The translations under genes were made by a program, and so were the position numbers. Shown in pieces: positions 1-9,217 of a stretch of DNA of 64,000 nt. This stretch comes from an uncultured Roseburia sp. (GTDB lineage Bacteria > Bacillota > Clostridia > Lachnospirales > Lachnospiraceae). Location of the stretch: NCBI GenBank assembly GCA_947573605.1, contig CANPGM010000007.1:1-64000 (forward strand), read 5' to 3'. The number at the start of each line of letters is the position of its first letter. Position 1 is the stretch's first letter. Under the pieces are notes generated by a model. That model did no database searches, had not been told where the DNA came from, and saw only the letters and a list, made by a program, of their open reading frames with translations.

Positions 1-21
1 TCCTCTCGCGCACGGTAGGAA

Positions 22-56
22 GGCTCTGGAAGCATTTGTTTTCAGGGTCTTTTTTG
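22..56 (+). terminator. intrinsic terminator of an upstream gene
   Basis: Imperfect stem GGCTCTGGAA / TTTTCAGGGTC with G-U pairs, loop GCATTTG, followed by a run of T. It would end transcription of whatever gene lies left of the window. Confidence 0.6.
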
Positions 57-77
57 TATCATGTTTTCACCTGTTGC

Positions 78-165
78 TGCAAGATTGAAAATTACTGTTT
101 TCAATCGCGGGATTTGTGTCTGTGCGTTGCTTGTCACAAACTCGTAAGTCCTATATGGAATTAGA
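78..165 (+). repeat. dispersed repeat family 1, copy 1
   Basis: Contains a GATTGAAAAT...TTTTCAATC hairpin, then GATTTGTGTCTG, a short spacer and CACAAACTCG, ending in a TATATGGAATTA flank. The TTTGTG and CACAAA parts can pair. Related copies lie at 46561-46640 and 46862-46935, all in plus orientation. It sits between the terminator at the left edge and the first gene, so it probably forms part of that gene's leader. Confidence 0.7.
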
Positions 166-208
166 TATGGGGATTGGCATAAGAAAGCAACGCGGAAATG
201 AGGAAATT

Positions 209-1372
209 ATGGAGCTGAAATGGAAATATTGTGTTCGTGCAGGGGTTACGGTAGTATTGGTCTATCTGCTGATTCATTACTGGAGCGCTTTTACAGCTCT
301 TGCAGGTATTGCGGCAAGAGCAGCCACGCCGTTGGCGTTAGGCTGCGTCATTGCATATATTGTAAATATTCTGATGAGATTTTTGGAAAGCCATATGTTT
401 CCAAAAAGTAAACGGCCTGTATTGATTAAAATACGAAGACCCTTAAGTATGCTGCTTGCATTTATCGGAATTATTCTGATTGTTCTTCTGGTAGTACTGA
501 TGATATTGCCGGAGATCATTGCTTGTATTCAGATGCTGCTGGAAAAGCTGCCGGGCGCTTTAAACGACGCATACCTGTGGCTGGAGGAAGAATTTGAAAT
601 CAGCGCGTTTTTTCAGGGCGAAAACAATCTGTTTTTAAATAATGAAATTGATTGGAGAGATATTCTTATAAAAGCCGTTAATTTTTTATTTACCGGAGTG
701 GGCGGCGCGATGGGAGTTGCGGTAAATGTGATCTCTTCCGTACTTTCCGCGATTGTAACGTTTACGGTTGCGTTTATTTTTTCCATTTATCTGTTGCTTG
801 GAAAGGAAAAAATAGGATCTCAGGTAAAAACATTCCTGTCTCGTTACCTGCCCGGAAAAGCGGTAGATAAAATATATTATCTGGCAGACGCGCTTGATCA
901 ATCCTTTCACAGTTTTATTGTAGGGCAGTGTATGGAGGCCGTAATTATCGGATTGCTCTGTATCGGCGGCATGTTGCTGCTGCGTATGCCGTATGCGGTA
1001 ATGATAGGATGTCTAATCGGTTTTACAGCGTTGATCCCGGTTGCCGGCGCCTATATCGGGGCTGTCATAGGAGTGTTTCTGATCTTTACCGTATCTCCGG
1101 TGAAAGCGGTGGTATTTCTGGTGTTCCTGGTGATTTTACAACAGATTGAGGGAAATCTGATTTATCCGAAGGTTGTTGGCGCAACCATCGGTCTGCCGGG
1201 AATATGGGTGCTTGCAGCCGTGACTGTCGGAGGCGGCGTAATGGGAATCGGAGGCATGATGCTGGGTGTTCCTCTGGCGGCTGCAGCTTATCGGCTTTTG
1301 AGAAAAGACATTTATAAGAAGAAAACAGTATTGCCGGCTAAGGAACAGGCGCCGCAAAAGAAGAAAAAATAA
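209..1372 (+). CDS. AI-2E family transporter (putative permease)
   Basis: A 387-residue polytopic membrane protein of the AI-2E/PerM family. Hydrophobic segments occur near residues 9-27, 33-50 and 72-98, then a soluble stretch rich in acidic residues, then several more membrane spans. The family hallmark is the glycine/proline-rich region near the C-terminus containing PKVVGATIGLPGIWVLAAV. The C-terminus is a lysine-rich tail. The ATG at 209 is preferred over an earlier in-frame start at 116 because AGGA lies five bases upstream and the family begins close to the first membrane span; the earlier start would translate a dispersed repeat. Substrate is unknown: family members have been linked to autoinducer-2 export or Na+/H+ exchange, and nothing nearby decides between them. 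The luxS gene in this window is 60 kb away. Confidence 0.85.
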   Translation: MELKWKYCVRAGVTVVLVYLLIHYWSAFTALAGIAARAATPLALGCVIAYIVNILMRFLESHMFPKSKRPVLIKIRRPLSMLLAFIGIILIVLLVVLMILPEIIACIQMLLEKLPGALNDAYLWLEEEFEISAFFQGENNLFLNNEIDWRDILIKAVNFLFTGVGGAMGVAVNVISSVLSAIVTFTVAFIFSIYLLLGKEKIGSQVKTFLSRYLPGKAVDKIYYLADALDQSFHSFIVGQCMEAVIIGLLCIGGMLLLRMPYAVMIGCLIGFTALIPVAGAYIGAVIGVFLIFTVSPVKAVVFLVFLVILQQIEGNLIYPKVVGATIGLPGIWVLAAVTVGGGVMGIGGMMLGVPLAAAAYRLLRKDIYKKKTVLPAKEQAPQKKKK

Positions 1373-1430
1373 TTTTGTCACTTTTGCATAAAAATTAAGA
1401 GCAATTTTGGGGTCTGGTATGAAAATCAGT

Positions 1431-1461
1431 ATACTAAGTTCTGAAATATTTCTCTTAGTAT
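1431..1461. promoter_or_regulatory. inverted repeat and -10 box upstream of the chemoreceptor gene
   Basis: ATACTAAG (1431-1438) and CTTAGTAT (1454-1461) form a perfect 8-bp inverted repeat with a 15-base spacer. A TATAAT box follows at 1467-1472 but no good -35 is present at the right spacing, so the repeat may be an activator site or a hairpin. Confidence 0.35.
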
Positions 1462-1532
1462 TGTATTATAATAAAAAAAATGATAGGATATTATGAAACA
1501 AGTCAGACAAACAGATTACGGAGTGAAAGCCT

Positions 1533-3239
1533 ATGAAAAAAATGAGGATGAAACTGACGTTTAAAGTACTGATGTGCGTAATGCTTCCTATCTTTTTGCT
1601 TGTATTTTTTTCGATATTTGCGATCAGAAATGTGGGAACGCTGATGGCGGACAGTCTGCAGGAGGATCATTTAGCTACGGCGAATTATGCAATGCAGGAA
1701 ATCTTAACTCTGATGTATGATGGAGATTTTGTCCTGGAAGGAGACAACCTGTATAAGGGAGAAGTTAATTTAACTACGGATAGCTCATCTCTTGATGCGC
1801 TAAAAGAAAGTACCAATATTGACATTACTATTTTCTGCGGGAACACCAGAAGGGCGACAAGTATTTTGGGAGAGGACGGGAAAAGAATTCTCGGAACGCA
1901 GATGTCGGATGAAGTTTATCAGACTGTTTTGGATACACATTACTATTTTTCGGATTCTGTTTTAGTAGAGGGAGTTCCCTATTACGGGGCATATCAGTAT
2001 ATGACGGATGTCGGAACCGGGAAAGAAATTATTGTATTTGCCGGTATTTCCGTGAGCGAGTCCCGTAAAATATATCAGAAGAACTTAAATCAGAGTATTT
2101 TGTTTATGATTGTCATCGCACTGCTCTCCGCGGCAGTTGTGGCATTTGTTGTTCGATTTATTGTAAAGAGCCTTCATGCGTCCGTTGCAAATTTAAGGGA
2201 GGTTGCTGACGGTAAGTTGAATTTTGTAGTCAGTGAACGTCTTACATCAAGGGGCGACGAAGTTGGAAATATCGCACGGGCGATTGATTCTTTGATGCAG
2301 AAGTTTATTGGAATTGTACACAGTCTGAATGGTTCCAGTGCGACGCTGTCTGATTTTTCGGGTACGATTCAAGAGAACTTTGCAACAATCAATACCTCGA
2401 TAGCGAATGTGAATGTTGCGGTCGAAGAGATTGCGACGGGAGCGACAAATCAGGCGAACGAGACTTCTGCGGTGACAGAGCAGATGAATGAAATGGGAAT
2501 TGCAGTCGAAAGAGTTTCCGATAATGTTGAGGTATTAAAGCAGAGTACGAAAGGTATGGGTAATTCCAACAGAACCGTAAGCGAAACGTTAGAGGAGCTT
2601 GTATCGATCAGTACGGGCGCAAGAGAGTCAATCGGCGCCGTACAGGAGCAGACAAACGATACAAATCAGTCTGCGATGGAGATACAGAATGTAGTAGAAT
2701 TGATTTCGGATATTGCGGCGCAGACCAATCTTCTTTCTCTGAACGCTTCCATAGAAGCTGCAAGAGCGGGAGAACAGGGAAAAGGTTTTGCCGTTGTTGC
2801 GGATGAGGTAAGAAAGCTTGCCGAACAGTCGAAGCGGTCCGCCGAACAGATTGCGGTGATTGTTCAACAGTTGATTGAAAAATCCAATCATAATGTAGAA
2901 GCGATGAGTAATGTGATACAGGAGATTCAAAATCAGTATGAGAAGCTGCACCAGACCAGAGATGTGTTTGAGCAATTGAACTCCGAGATATTGCAGGTAT
3001 CGGATGCGGTTGATAACATTGCGGAAGAAATCAATAACATCAATAATTCTAAAAATGTGGTGTTTGGAAATCTGGAAAGTTTAGCGGCGATATCCGAAGA
3101 AAATGCCGCTTCCACAGAAGAGACGTCCGCTACGATGATGCATTTGAGCGAATTGATGAACGAATGTGATAATGTGGTCGGAAAGCTGGGAGAAATCAGT
3201 GAGTCTCTTGAGGGAAATGTAAAACAGTTTACGCTCTAA
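1533..3239 (+). CDS. methyl-accepting chemotaxis protein
   Basis: A 568-residue chemoreceptor. The N-terminal membrane span is at about residues 9-30, followed by an extracytoplasmic Cache-like sensor (about 35-185), a second membrane span (about 186-208), a HAMP linker (about 209-262) and a long cytoplasmic signalling coiled coil. The conserved hairpin tip reads [20 protein letters not shown], with the following [16 protein letters not shown], which binds CheA/CheW in this family. The ATG at 1533 has GGAG nine bases upstream. It is monocistronic: no che or flagellar genes lie next to it. The ligand cannot be predicted. Candidate signalling partners in this window are only loosely connected (two orphan Hpt proteins). 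Confidence 0.93.
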   Translation: MKKMRMKLTFKVLMCVMLPIFLLVFFSIFAIRNVGTLMADSLQEDHLATANYAMQEILTLMYDGDFVLEGDNLYKGEVNLTTDSSSLDALKESTNIDITIFCGNTRRATSILGEDGKRILGTQMSDEVYQTVLDTHYYFSDSVLVEGVPYYGAYQYMTDVGTGKEIIVFAGISVSESRKIYQKNLNQSILFMIVIALLSAAVVAFVVRFIVKSLHASVANLREVADGKLNFVVSERLTSRGDEVGNIARAIDSLMQKFIGIVHSLNGSSATLSDFSGTIQENFATINTSIANVNVAVEEIATGATNQANETSAVTEQMNEMGIAVERVSDNVEVLKQSTKGMGNSNRTVSETLEELVSISTGARESIGAVQEQTNDTNQSAMEIQNVVELISDIAAQTNLLSLNASIEAARAGEQGKGFAVVADEVRKLAEQSKRSAEQIAVIVQQLIEKSNHNVEAMSNVIQEIQNQYEKLHQTRDVFEQLNSEILQVSDAVDNIAEEINNINNSKNVVFGNLESLAAISEENAASTEETSATMMHLSELMNECDNVVGKLGEISESLEGNVKQFTL

Positions 3240-3316
3240 ATGAATAAAAGAAGGTATATATACATAAGGAATCGGGAAACGATTTATAAATGTATCGATT
3301 GGCCTGTAAAGCTGCA

Positions 3317-3404
3317 GGGGCTGCCTATGTAATGAGATCAGAGAAGGAAGTTTTCGGGTAAAAACCGAAATTCCCCGCTTTGTTTTCGTACGGCAGCCCT
3401 TTTT
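3317..3404 (+). promoter_or_regulatory. nested hairpin leader with U-tract upstream of the ASKHA gene
   Basis: The 294-base gap 3240-3533 holds an outer stem GGGCTGCC / GGCAGCCC (right arm 3392-3399) that is followed at once by five T. It encloses a hairpin with GGAA and TTTCGG on the left (3347-3357) pairing with CCGAAA and TTCC on the right. The layout resembles a structured RNA with a terminator-like 3' end. No conserved cobalamin-riboswitch sequence was recognised. Confidence 0.4.
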
Positions 3405-3533
3405 CCGTCGGAAAATCGCGTCTGTCAGGCCAGTGCGGAGAGTGCGGGGCAAAGCGTCCGGTGCTTTTTGGGGTTGCGGGAAGGGAGTGAACCGGGTTTG
3501 TCCGTTTCGTTCTAAAAAGGGAGGAAGAGCTTT

Positions 3534-5219
3534 TTGAAAATTCGTATTATTTCCGGCAGGAAAGAATATATCATCACAGAACAGGAAGAAAGGAAGACGC
3601 TGCTTTCATCTATGCAGGAGCATGGCGTTTACCTGGACGCGCCATGTAACGGAAGAGGAAGCTGCGGATGTTGTAAAGTTTTATTTTCGGAAGGGGAGAC
3701 GGACGGAAAAAAAGATACCTTGCCCGATCCGACCGAAAAGGAGAAAATTTTATTATCGGAAGAGGAATTAAAAACAGGCATAAGGCTTGCCTGCTGCACT
3801 TTCCCGAAAAAGGATTGCACGGTTTTTATTCCGGATGCAAAACAGTCGCGGATGTTTGTGCAGACGGAGAGAGAGACGGGAACAGACAAGGCGGTCAAAA
3901 AGGCAGACCGCACACAACGGCCGTTTGGAGAACAGACATATGGTATTGCGGTGGATATCGGGACGACAACGCTTGCGATGGAACTGGTGAATTTCAGGAA
4001 GAACACAGTGGAGGGGGTTGTTACATCCATCAATCACCAGCGTATGTTTGGCGCCGATGTGATTTCCAGAATTCAGGCTGCGAACGAGGGAAAAGGAGCG
4101 CTTTTGCGGGAGACTGTCTGCAGTGATTTAAACCGGATGATAGAGACTCTTTTGAAAGAAGCGGGACAGCCGCAGACTGTGGTGAAAAAGATTGCAGTAG
4201 CAGGGAATACGACAATGTGTCATTTACTTCTTGGTTATTCCTGCAGAACGCTTGGAGAGGCTCCGTTTCGTCCGGTTGATGTTTCTTTGCATAAAACGGA
4301 TGCGCGAACGTTGCTGCATCGAGAAGGAATGAATGCGGAGGTGTGGATTCTGCCTGGCATATCCGCATTTGCGGGAGCGGATCTTGTTTCCTGTATATAC
4401 GGAAGCGGCATGGACCTGAAACGACATACGGCGATGCTGTTGGATATCGGTACGAACGGAGAAATGGCAATCGGAAATAAAGACGGTTTTTTTGTTACGT
4501 CTGCAGCGGCGGGTCCGGTATTCGAGGGAGGAGGAGTTTCCTGCGGCGTACCGGGAATACCGGGTGCGATTACGCATATATCGCTTGACGAAGGGATAAA
4601 AGCGATATGCCCTGCACCAACCGGAGACTTCCTTAGTACCCGGGACATGACGTTGATTTGCAGGGGCAGCCGGCTTGAAACAATCGAGGGGAAAGTTCCG
4701 GTCGGGTTGTGCGGAACCGGAATTATTGATCTTACGGCGGAACTGTTAATGAACGGCCTGATAGATGAGAACGGAACGCTGTGTTCTCCCTGGTTTGAAA
4801 ACGGTTTTCCGATTACGGAGGACGGATTGATTTTTTTGCAGAGCGATATCAGGGAAGTCCAGATGGGAAAATCGGCGATTCGTGCAGGGATTGAGACTTT
4901 GCTGACAAAGTATGGAAGCGCGCCTCCTGATACGGTGTATTTGTCCGGCGGATTCGGCTGTTATATGGATGCGGGAAAAGCGGAACGGATCGGTCTTTTT
5001 CCAAAGGGGATTCATAAAAAGATTGTTTCCATAGGGAACGGAGCGTTAGAAGGCGCGAGGCGTTTTCTGACAGACGAAACGGGAATTGAGCGGGTAAACA
5101 GAATTGCGGCGTTGGCGGAAGAGATCAATCTGGCTAAGCAGGAACAGTTTAATGAACAATATTTAGAACATATGTTTTTTGAGACAAATACAGACAGCCG
5201 AAAAAACGTATTGAAATGA
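3534..5219 (+). CDS. 2Fe-2S ferredoxin / ASKHA-domain corrinoid activation protein (DUF4445)
   Basis: A 561-residue protein of the RamA/CorA-activator type, which uses ATP to reduce inactive Co(II) corrinoid bound to methyltransferases. The N-terminal ~95 residues are a plant-type [2Fe-2S] ferredoxin with a CX5CX2C cluster (CNGRGSCGCC) and a later cysteine in RLACCTF. From about residue 135 an ASKHA (actin-like) ATPase begins with YGIAVDIGTTTLAMEL; a second phosphate-type motif is MLLDIGTNGEMAIG, and LSGGFGCYMD lies near the C-terminus. The start is TTG at 3534 with GGGAGGAAG just upstream. No corrinoid protein or methyltransferase gene is adjacent, so the client protein is not known. It follows a structured leader. 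Confidence 0.85.
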   Translation: MKIRIISGRKEYIITEQEERKTLLSSMQEHGVYLDAPCNGRGSCGCCKVLFSEGETDGKKDTLPDPTEKEKILLSEEELKTGIRLACCTFPKKDCTVFIPDAKQSRMFVQTERETGTDKAVKKADRTQRPFGEQTYGIAVDIGTTTLAMELVNFRKNTVEGVVTSINHQRMFGADVISRIQAANEGKGALLRETVCSDLNRMIETLLKEAGQPQTVVKKIAVAGNTTMCHLLLGYSCRTLGEAPFRPVDVSLHKTDARTLLHREGMNAEVWILPGISAFAGADLVSCIYGSGMDLKRHTAMLLDIGTNGEMAIGNKDGFFVTSAAAGPVFEGGGVSCGVPGIPGAITHISLDEGIKAICPAPTGDFLSTRDMTLICRGSRLETIEGKVPVGLCGTGIIDLTAELLMNGLIDENGTLCSPWFENGFPITEDGLIFLQSDIREVQMGKSAIRAGIETLLTKYGSAPPDTVYLSGGFGCYMDAGKAERIGLFPKGIHKKIVSIGNGALEGARRFLTDETGIERVNRIAALAEEINLAKQEQFNEQYLEHMFFETNTDSRKNVLK

Positions 5220-5254
5220 AAACTTTCTTTTGCTATGATAATGAGGGAAAGTTT
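5211..5254 (+). promoter_or_regulatory. promoter of the hpt-acpT operon with inverted repeat
   Basis: TTGAAA (5211-5216), 17-base spacer, TATGAT (5234-5239). AAACTTTC (5220-5227) and GAAAGTTT (5247-5254) form a perfect 8-bp inverted repeat straddling the -10 box, a plausible operator. Confidence 0.5.
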
Positions 5255-5331
5255 GAAAGTTACGGAAATATATTGAATGGATAAAGGACAAACCACAGGT
5301 TCGGCCTGTGATATTGCGGCAGGTGTAAGAA

Positions 5332-5709
5332 ATGAAAGAACGCATAGGCGGATTGCTGGCGGAATTGAAAGAGTGGGGCTGCGACGTTGACGGCGCGCTT
5401 GCACGCTTTTTGGATGACGAGAAACTTTATGTACAATGCGTCAGAATGGCGGCGGAAGATCCGGATTACGAGGCGCTGAAGGAAGCGCTTCTTTCCGAGC
5501 AAATACAGGCTGCTTTTGACAGCGCGCATACGTTAAAGGGAGTCTTTGGAAATTTGGGCCTGACGCCTCTTTATGAACCGACTGTCCGGATAACCGACCT
5601 GCTTCGCAGCGAACAAATTGAAAAAGCGGCTGTTTTTTATCAGGAGCTGTCTTTATCCGTTTTAAGGCTTAAGGATGCGATCGGAAAATGGGAAGTGCAG
5701 AATGTATGA
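5332..5709 (+). CDS. orphan Hpt (histidine phosphotransfer) domain protein
   Basis: A 125-residue single-domain protein. The motif SAHTLKGVFGNLGL carries the phospho-accepting histidine in the H-x-L-K-G context typical of Hpt domains, in a predominantly helical protein of the right length for a four-helix bundle. No kinase or receiver gene is adjacent. The stop overlaps the next gene's start by four bases (ATGA), so it is translationally coupled to a phosphopantetheinyl transferase. A second protein of identical length and similar motif lies at 51291-51668. Its signalling partner cannot be told from the window. Confidence 0.8.
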   Translation: MKERIGGLLAELKEWGCDVDGALARFLDDEKLYVQCVRMAAEDPDYEALKEALLSEQIQAAFDSAHTLKGVFGNLGLTPLYEPTVRITDLLRSEQIEKAAVFYQELSLSVLRLKDAIGKWEVQNV

Positions 5710-6371
5710 AGCTTTGGTATACGGATATCCGCGAATTGGATGGATGGGAGACAACAGAGGCGGCGGAGCGGCTTTCCGCAGATCGTCGGGAAAAGATAAA
5801 GCGTTACAGACAAAAGGCCGATGTTTTGCGTTCAGTCGGAGCGGGACTTTTGCTGGAATACGGTTTAAACCGTTACGGCAGGACCAGCGCCGAGGTTTCT
5901 TATCATGAATCAGGGAAACCAATGCTAGCCGGTTCCCGGAATCTTTTTTTTAATTTGACGCATTCCGGGAATTATGCGGCGGTTGTTTTTGCAGATACGG
6001 CGGTTGGAATCGATATGGAAGAAATAAAGCCTGGAAGAGGGAAAGCGGCCTTACGTTTTTTGTCTGAAGAGGAGAAAAAAGTGTTCGGCAAAAAACTGTG
6101 CGACAGCCTGCTTACCGAAATCTGGACTAGAAAAGAAAGCTATGTGAAGGCGACCGGTACCGGCCTGCGGCAGCCGTTTTCTTCGTTTTCCGTGTTGAAT
6201 GAACAGGTAAGGGAAGATTTTGTGCAGGAAAAGGAGAGGCGGGCGGAAGAAGCGTATTATCTGAAAAGCTTTGACAGTATACCCGGCTATCGGCTCTCGG
6301 TTTGCAGCAAAGGGAGGCGGCCGGAGGGAGCGCCGGAACGGATTGAATTGATGAAGGGAAACGTGAAATGA
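5706..6371 (+). CDS. 4'-phosphopantetheinyl transferase superfamily protein
   Basis: A 221-residue Sfp-type transferase that moves the phosphopantetheine arm of CoA to a serine of carrier proteins. The magnesium-binding motif VGIDMEEIK lies near residue 103 and the second signature WTRKESYVKATGTGL near residue 144; both are intact. The start at ATG 5706 overlaps the stop of the upstream Hpt gene, and is preferred to the in-frame 5688 start. No polyketide or nonribosomal peptide synthetase is present in the window, so the carrier protein target (fatty-acid ACP or another) is not evident. Confidence 0.85.
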   Translation: MKLWYTDIRELDGWETTEAAERLSADRREKIKRYRQKADVLRSVGAGLLLEYGLNRYGRTSAEVSYHESGKPMLAGSRNLFFNLTHSGNYAAVVFADTAVGIDMEEIKPGRGKAALRFLSEEEKKVFGKKLCDSLLTEIWTRKESYVKATGTGLRQPFSSFSVLNEQVREDFVQEKERRAEEAYYLKSFDSIPGYRLSVCSKGRRPEGAPERIELMKGNVK

Positions 6372-6460
6372 GAGCTTGACTGCCCGTCGGATAAAGCTGC
6401 AGCCATACGGCTTGTGTAAGCTCCGGCGCGCGCAGCCGCCAGCGTGGAAAAGAGGAAGAG

Positions 6461-6964
6461 ATGTATGACGAATTAACCTTACAGGATATAAAAAAGATGG
6501 AAGAGGAAATTGAATATCGTAAGCTGGTTGTCCGTAAAGAGGCGCTGGAGGCGGTAAAGGAAGCGAGGGCGCACGGAGATTTAAGCGAGAATTTTGAATA
6601 TCATGCGGCAAAAAAGGATAAGAATCAGAATGAAAGCAGAATTCGTTACCTGGAGAAGATGATCAAAACTGCGAAAATTATTTCTACGGATTCGGCTGAA
6701 GACGAAGTAGGTATGAATAATACGGTAACGGTTTATTTTGAAGAGGACGACGAGGAGGAGAGCTACAAAATCGTAACGACGGTACGTGGGAACTCTTTAA
6801 AAAACCTGATCAGCAATGAGTCTCCGCTTGGAAAGGCGCTGCTTGGACATAAGGTCGGCGATCGTGTTTCCGTAAAAGTAAACGAGAATTATTCCTATTT
6901 TGTAGAAATAAGAAAGATAGAAAATACCGTGGACGACGGAACGGATAAGCTGAGAAGCTTTTAG
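6461..6964 (+). CDS. GreA/GreB family transcription elongation factor
   Basis: A 167-residue protein that would rescue backtracked RNA polymerase by stimulating transcript cleavage through the secondary channel. The N-terminal antiparallel coiled coil (about residues 5-80) has the conserved tip GDLSENFEYHAAK with the catalytic acidic pair; the C-terminal half is the FKBP-like domain, which contains LGKALLGHKVGDRVSV. The ATG at 6461 is preceded by AGAGGAAG. It lies 32 bases before ugd and may be cotranscribed with it. Slightly longer than the usual 158-residue GreA; possibly a paralogue rather than the main GreA. Confidence 0.87.
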   Translation: MYDELTLQDIKKMEEEIEYRKLVVRKEALEAVKEARAHGDLSENFEYHAAKKDKNQNESRIRYLEKMIKTAKIISTDSAEDEVGMNNTVTVYFEEDDEEESYKIVTTVRGNSLKNLISNESPLGKALLGHKVGDRVSVKVNENYSYFVEIRKIENTVDDGTDKLRSF

Positions 6965-6996
6965 AGGAAGCAGGAAAGGATGGAATGTAAGCACCT

Positions 6997-8226
6997 ATGA
7001 AAATAGCAGTGGCAGGAACCGGTTATGTCGGTATGTCGAACGCGGTTTTACTTGCGGGAAGACATGAGGTCTGGGCGATAGATATTGTAGAAGAAAAAGT
7101 AAATATGATTAATCAGAGAAAATCGCCAATCGCGGATAAGGAAATCGAAGAGTATCTGGCCGGGAAGGATTTGAATTTAACGGCGGTTACGGACGGCAAA
7201 AGCATTTACGGTCAAATGGATTATGTGATTATTTCTACGCCGACTAATTATGACGCGCAGAAAAATTATTTTAATACGTCGTCTGTAGAAGCCGTGCTTG
7301 AGGATGTGCTGGCTTCGGACGGCGAAGCCGTAATTATAGTCAAGAGTACGGTTCCGGTTGGATATACCGAGAAAATGAGAAAAAAATATCAAACGGACCG
7401 GATTATCTTTTCACCGGAATTTTTAAGAGAGGGACGAGCCTTATATGACAATTTGTATCCTTCTCGCATTATTATCGGTATTCCTTCCGAAAACAGAGAA
7501 ATAAGAGAGAAAGCGGAGCGCTTCGCTTCACTTTTAGAGGAAGCTGCGATAAAAAAGGATATTGCAAAGCTAGTAATGAATTCTACGGAAGCAGAGGCGG
7601 TAAAGTTGTTTGCAAATACGTATCTTGCTCTGCGCGTCAGTTTTTTTAACGAACTTGATACGTATGCGGAAGTGCGCGGACTTGATACGAAGTCGATTAT
7701 AGACGGCGTATGCCTGGATCCTCGAATCGGTTCCCATTATAATAATCCTTCGTTCGGATACGGGGGATATTGCCTGCCGAAAGATACGAAACAGCTTCTG
7801 GCAAATTACAGAGACGTTCCGGAAAATTTAATCGAGGCGATTGTGGATGCCAATACGACAAGAAAGGATTTTATCGCGGAGCGGATTTTGGAGAAAGCCG
7901 GATATTATGAGGGCGACGGCGGAAGAGACGGTATCCCTGGGAAACGGGTAATTATCGGAATTTATCGACTGATTATGAAGTCCGGTTCCGATAATTTCCG
8001 TCAGTCAAGCATTCAGGGCGTAATGAAGCGTATGAAGGCGAAAGGGGCCGAGGTTGTCATATATGAGCCGTCTCTAAAAGAAGAAGAGTTTTTCGGGAGC
8101 CGTGTGATCCGTGATCTGGAGGAATTTAAGAAAATGTCGCAGGTAGTGGTAGTAAACCGCTACAGTGCGGAACTTGACGACATTGCGGAGAAAGTATATA
8201 CAAGAGATTTGTATCGGAGGGACTAG
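6997..8226 (+). CDS. ugd: UDP-glucose 6-dehydrogenase
   Basis: A 409-residue NAD-dependent dehydrogenase that oxidises UDP-glucose to UDP-glucuronate for surface polysaccharide precursors. The N-terminal Rossmann motif is [17 protein letters not shown]; the catalytic cysteine lies in [14 protein letters not shown]; the C-terminal UDP-binding domain is complete. Length matches the compact (about 390-410 residue) class. It follows the GreA-like gene closely and is followed by a strong inverted-repeat region and sortase B. No glycosyltransferases are next to it. Confidence 0.92.
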   Translation: MKIAVAGTGYVGMSNAVLLAGRHEVWAIDIVEEKVNMINQRKSPIADKEIEEYLAGKDLNLTAVTDGKSIYGQMDYVIISTPTNYDAQKNYFNTSSVEAVLEDVLASDGEAVIIVKSTVPVGYTEKMRKKYQTDRIIFSPEFLREGRALYDNLYPSRIIIGIPSENREIREKAERFASLLEEAAIKKDIAKLVMNSTEAEAVKLFANTYLALRVSFFNELDTYAEVRGLDTKSIIDGVCLDPRIGSHYNNPSFGYGGYCLPKDTKQLLANYRDVPENLIEAIVDANTTRKDFIAERILEKAGYYEGDGGRDGIPGKRVIIGIYRLIMKSGSDNFRQSSIQGVMKRMKAKGAEVVIYEPSLKEEEFFGSRVIRDLEEFKKMSQVVVVNRYSAELDDIAEKVYTRDLYRRD

Positions 8227-8227
8227 A

Positions 8228-8304
8228 GCGTGAAAAGAAGTCCCACGGCTTATGCCAGAGGGCATTTCGCCAGGAACTTCTAAGTTTCACGCAACAGAAG
8301 TTCC
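8228..8304 (+). promoter_or_regulatory. alternative-hairpin element between ugd and srtB
   Basis: GCGTGAAAAGAAGT (8228-8241) can pair with ACTTCTAAGTTTCACGC (8276-8292). The same central segment GGAACTTCT (8273-8281) can instead pair perfectly with AGAAGTTCC (8296-8304). The two stems exclude each other, which is the layout of an RNA switch, though no T-run follows. Confidence 0.5.
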
Positions 8305-8335
8305 ATGCAAAGAATGTAAATGACAGAGGGAGATT

Positions 8336-9163
8336 ATGAAGGGAAGGAAAACATACGGAGGAAACGGAGGTCTGTCTTCTCTTATTACGATGCTGCTTGG
8401 GCTGGCGCTGATTGTGGGGGCGCTTATTATGCTGGTTCCGGTGCTGCTTGATTATAAAAAATCGGACGATACTTATAAGAAGCTGAATCAGGATTTTATT
8501 GCAATTGCAGAAAGCGGCAGTATGGACGAGTCAGAAGGCGCAGAAAAAACGGAGGAAAATCCAAACTGGTGGTTTGAAGACGTTTCCGTTGATCTGGACG
8601 AACTAAAGGAAATTAATCCGGATGTAATCGGATGGATTCGGTTTGATCATATTGAAGTAATCAGTTATCCGATTCTTTATTCCGGCGATAATGAAACTTA
8701 TTTAAGAACCGATATATACGGAAACGAATCCAATTCGGGCTGTATTTTTTTGGAAGGCGGGAACAATCCTGATTTTAATGATTCCCATACGATTATCTAC
8801 GGCCACAATATGAAAAATAACGGGATGTTCGGCAGGCTGAAGGATTATAATAAAGAAGGCTTCTATGAAGATAATCAGTACTTTACCATTTATGCGAACG
8901 GGATTGCTTATCGTTACCGGATTTTTGCATATCATGACGTGCCGGAAACGGATGCGGTATATACGATTGGATTCGGACCGGACAGTGAGTTTTTAAATTT
9001 TATTAACGATATCAGACGCCGTTCCTATCTCGCGTGCGACGAGAAAGTATCGCAAAGTGATAAGGTCGTAACGTTGTCGACCTGCTCTACAGAAGGAAAC
9101 CGTTTTGTAATACATGCAGTTAGAGTAGACGCGGGGAATTATAAGCAAAGTAACACGGAGTAA
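8336..9163 (+). CDS. srtB: class B sortase
   Basis: A 275-residue membrane-anchored transpeptidase. One N-terminal membrane span (about residues 16-40) is followed by a linker and the sortase domain. The catalytic histidine is in TIIYGHNMKNNGMFG, the catalytic cysteine in TLSTCS and the arginine in the following FVIHAVR, all in family order. Sortases cleave a C-terminal sorting signal and join the protein to peptidoglycan. No substrate is adjacent; the nearest candidate is the cohesin-like protein at 18502, whose tail has a noncanonical SAKTGD-hydrophobic-RK signal. Confidence 0.92.
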   Translation: MKGRKTYGGNGGLSSLITMLLGLALIVGALIMLVPVLLDYKKSDDTYKKLNQDFIAIAESGSMDESEGAEKTEENPNWWFEDVSVDLDELKEINPDVIGWIRFDHIEVISYPILYSGDNETYLRTDIYGNESNSGCIFLEGGNNPDFNDSHTIIYGHNMKNNGMFGRLKDYNKEGFYEDNQYFTIYANGIAYRYRIFAYHDVPETDAVYTIGFGPDSEFLNFINDIRRRSYLACDEKVSQSDKVVTLSTCSTEGNRFVIHAVRVDAGNYKQSNTE

Positions 9164-9217
9164 AAAGGGACAGATTGAAAATTATGTTGCCGCTTGTGCG
9201 GCGGGATGAGAGGAATT

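Noticed and set aside
3240-3533. Cobalamin riboswitch upstream of the corrinoid activator
   Set aside because: The gene's function made it attractive, and GGTGC and GGGAA-like pieces occur, but the conserved B12-box core and its order are not present.
8251-8264. Shared GGCATTTCGCCAG with position 60371
   Set aside because: A 13-base match is expected by chance several times in a window of this size, and one copy is inside a coding region.
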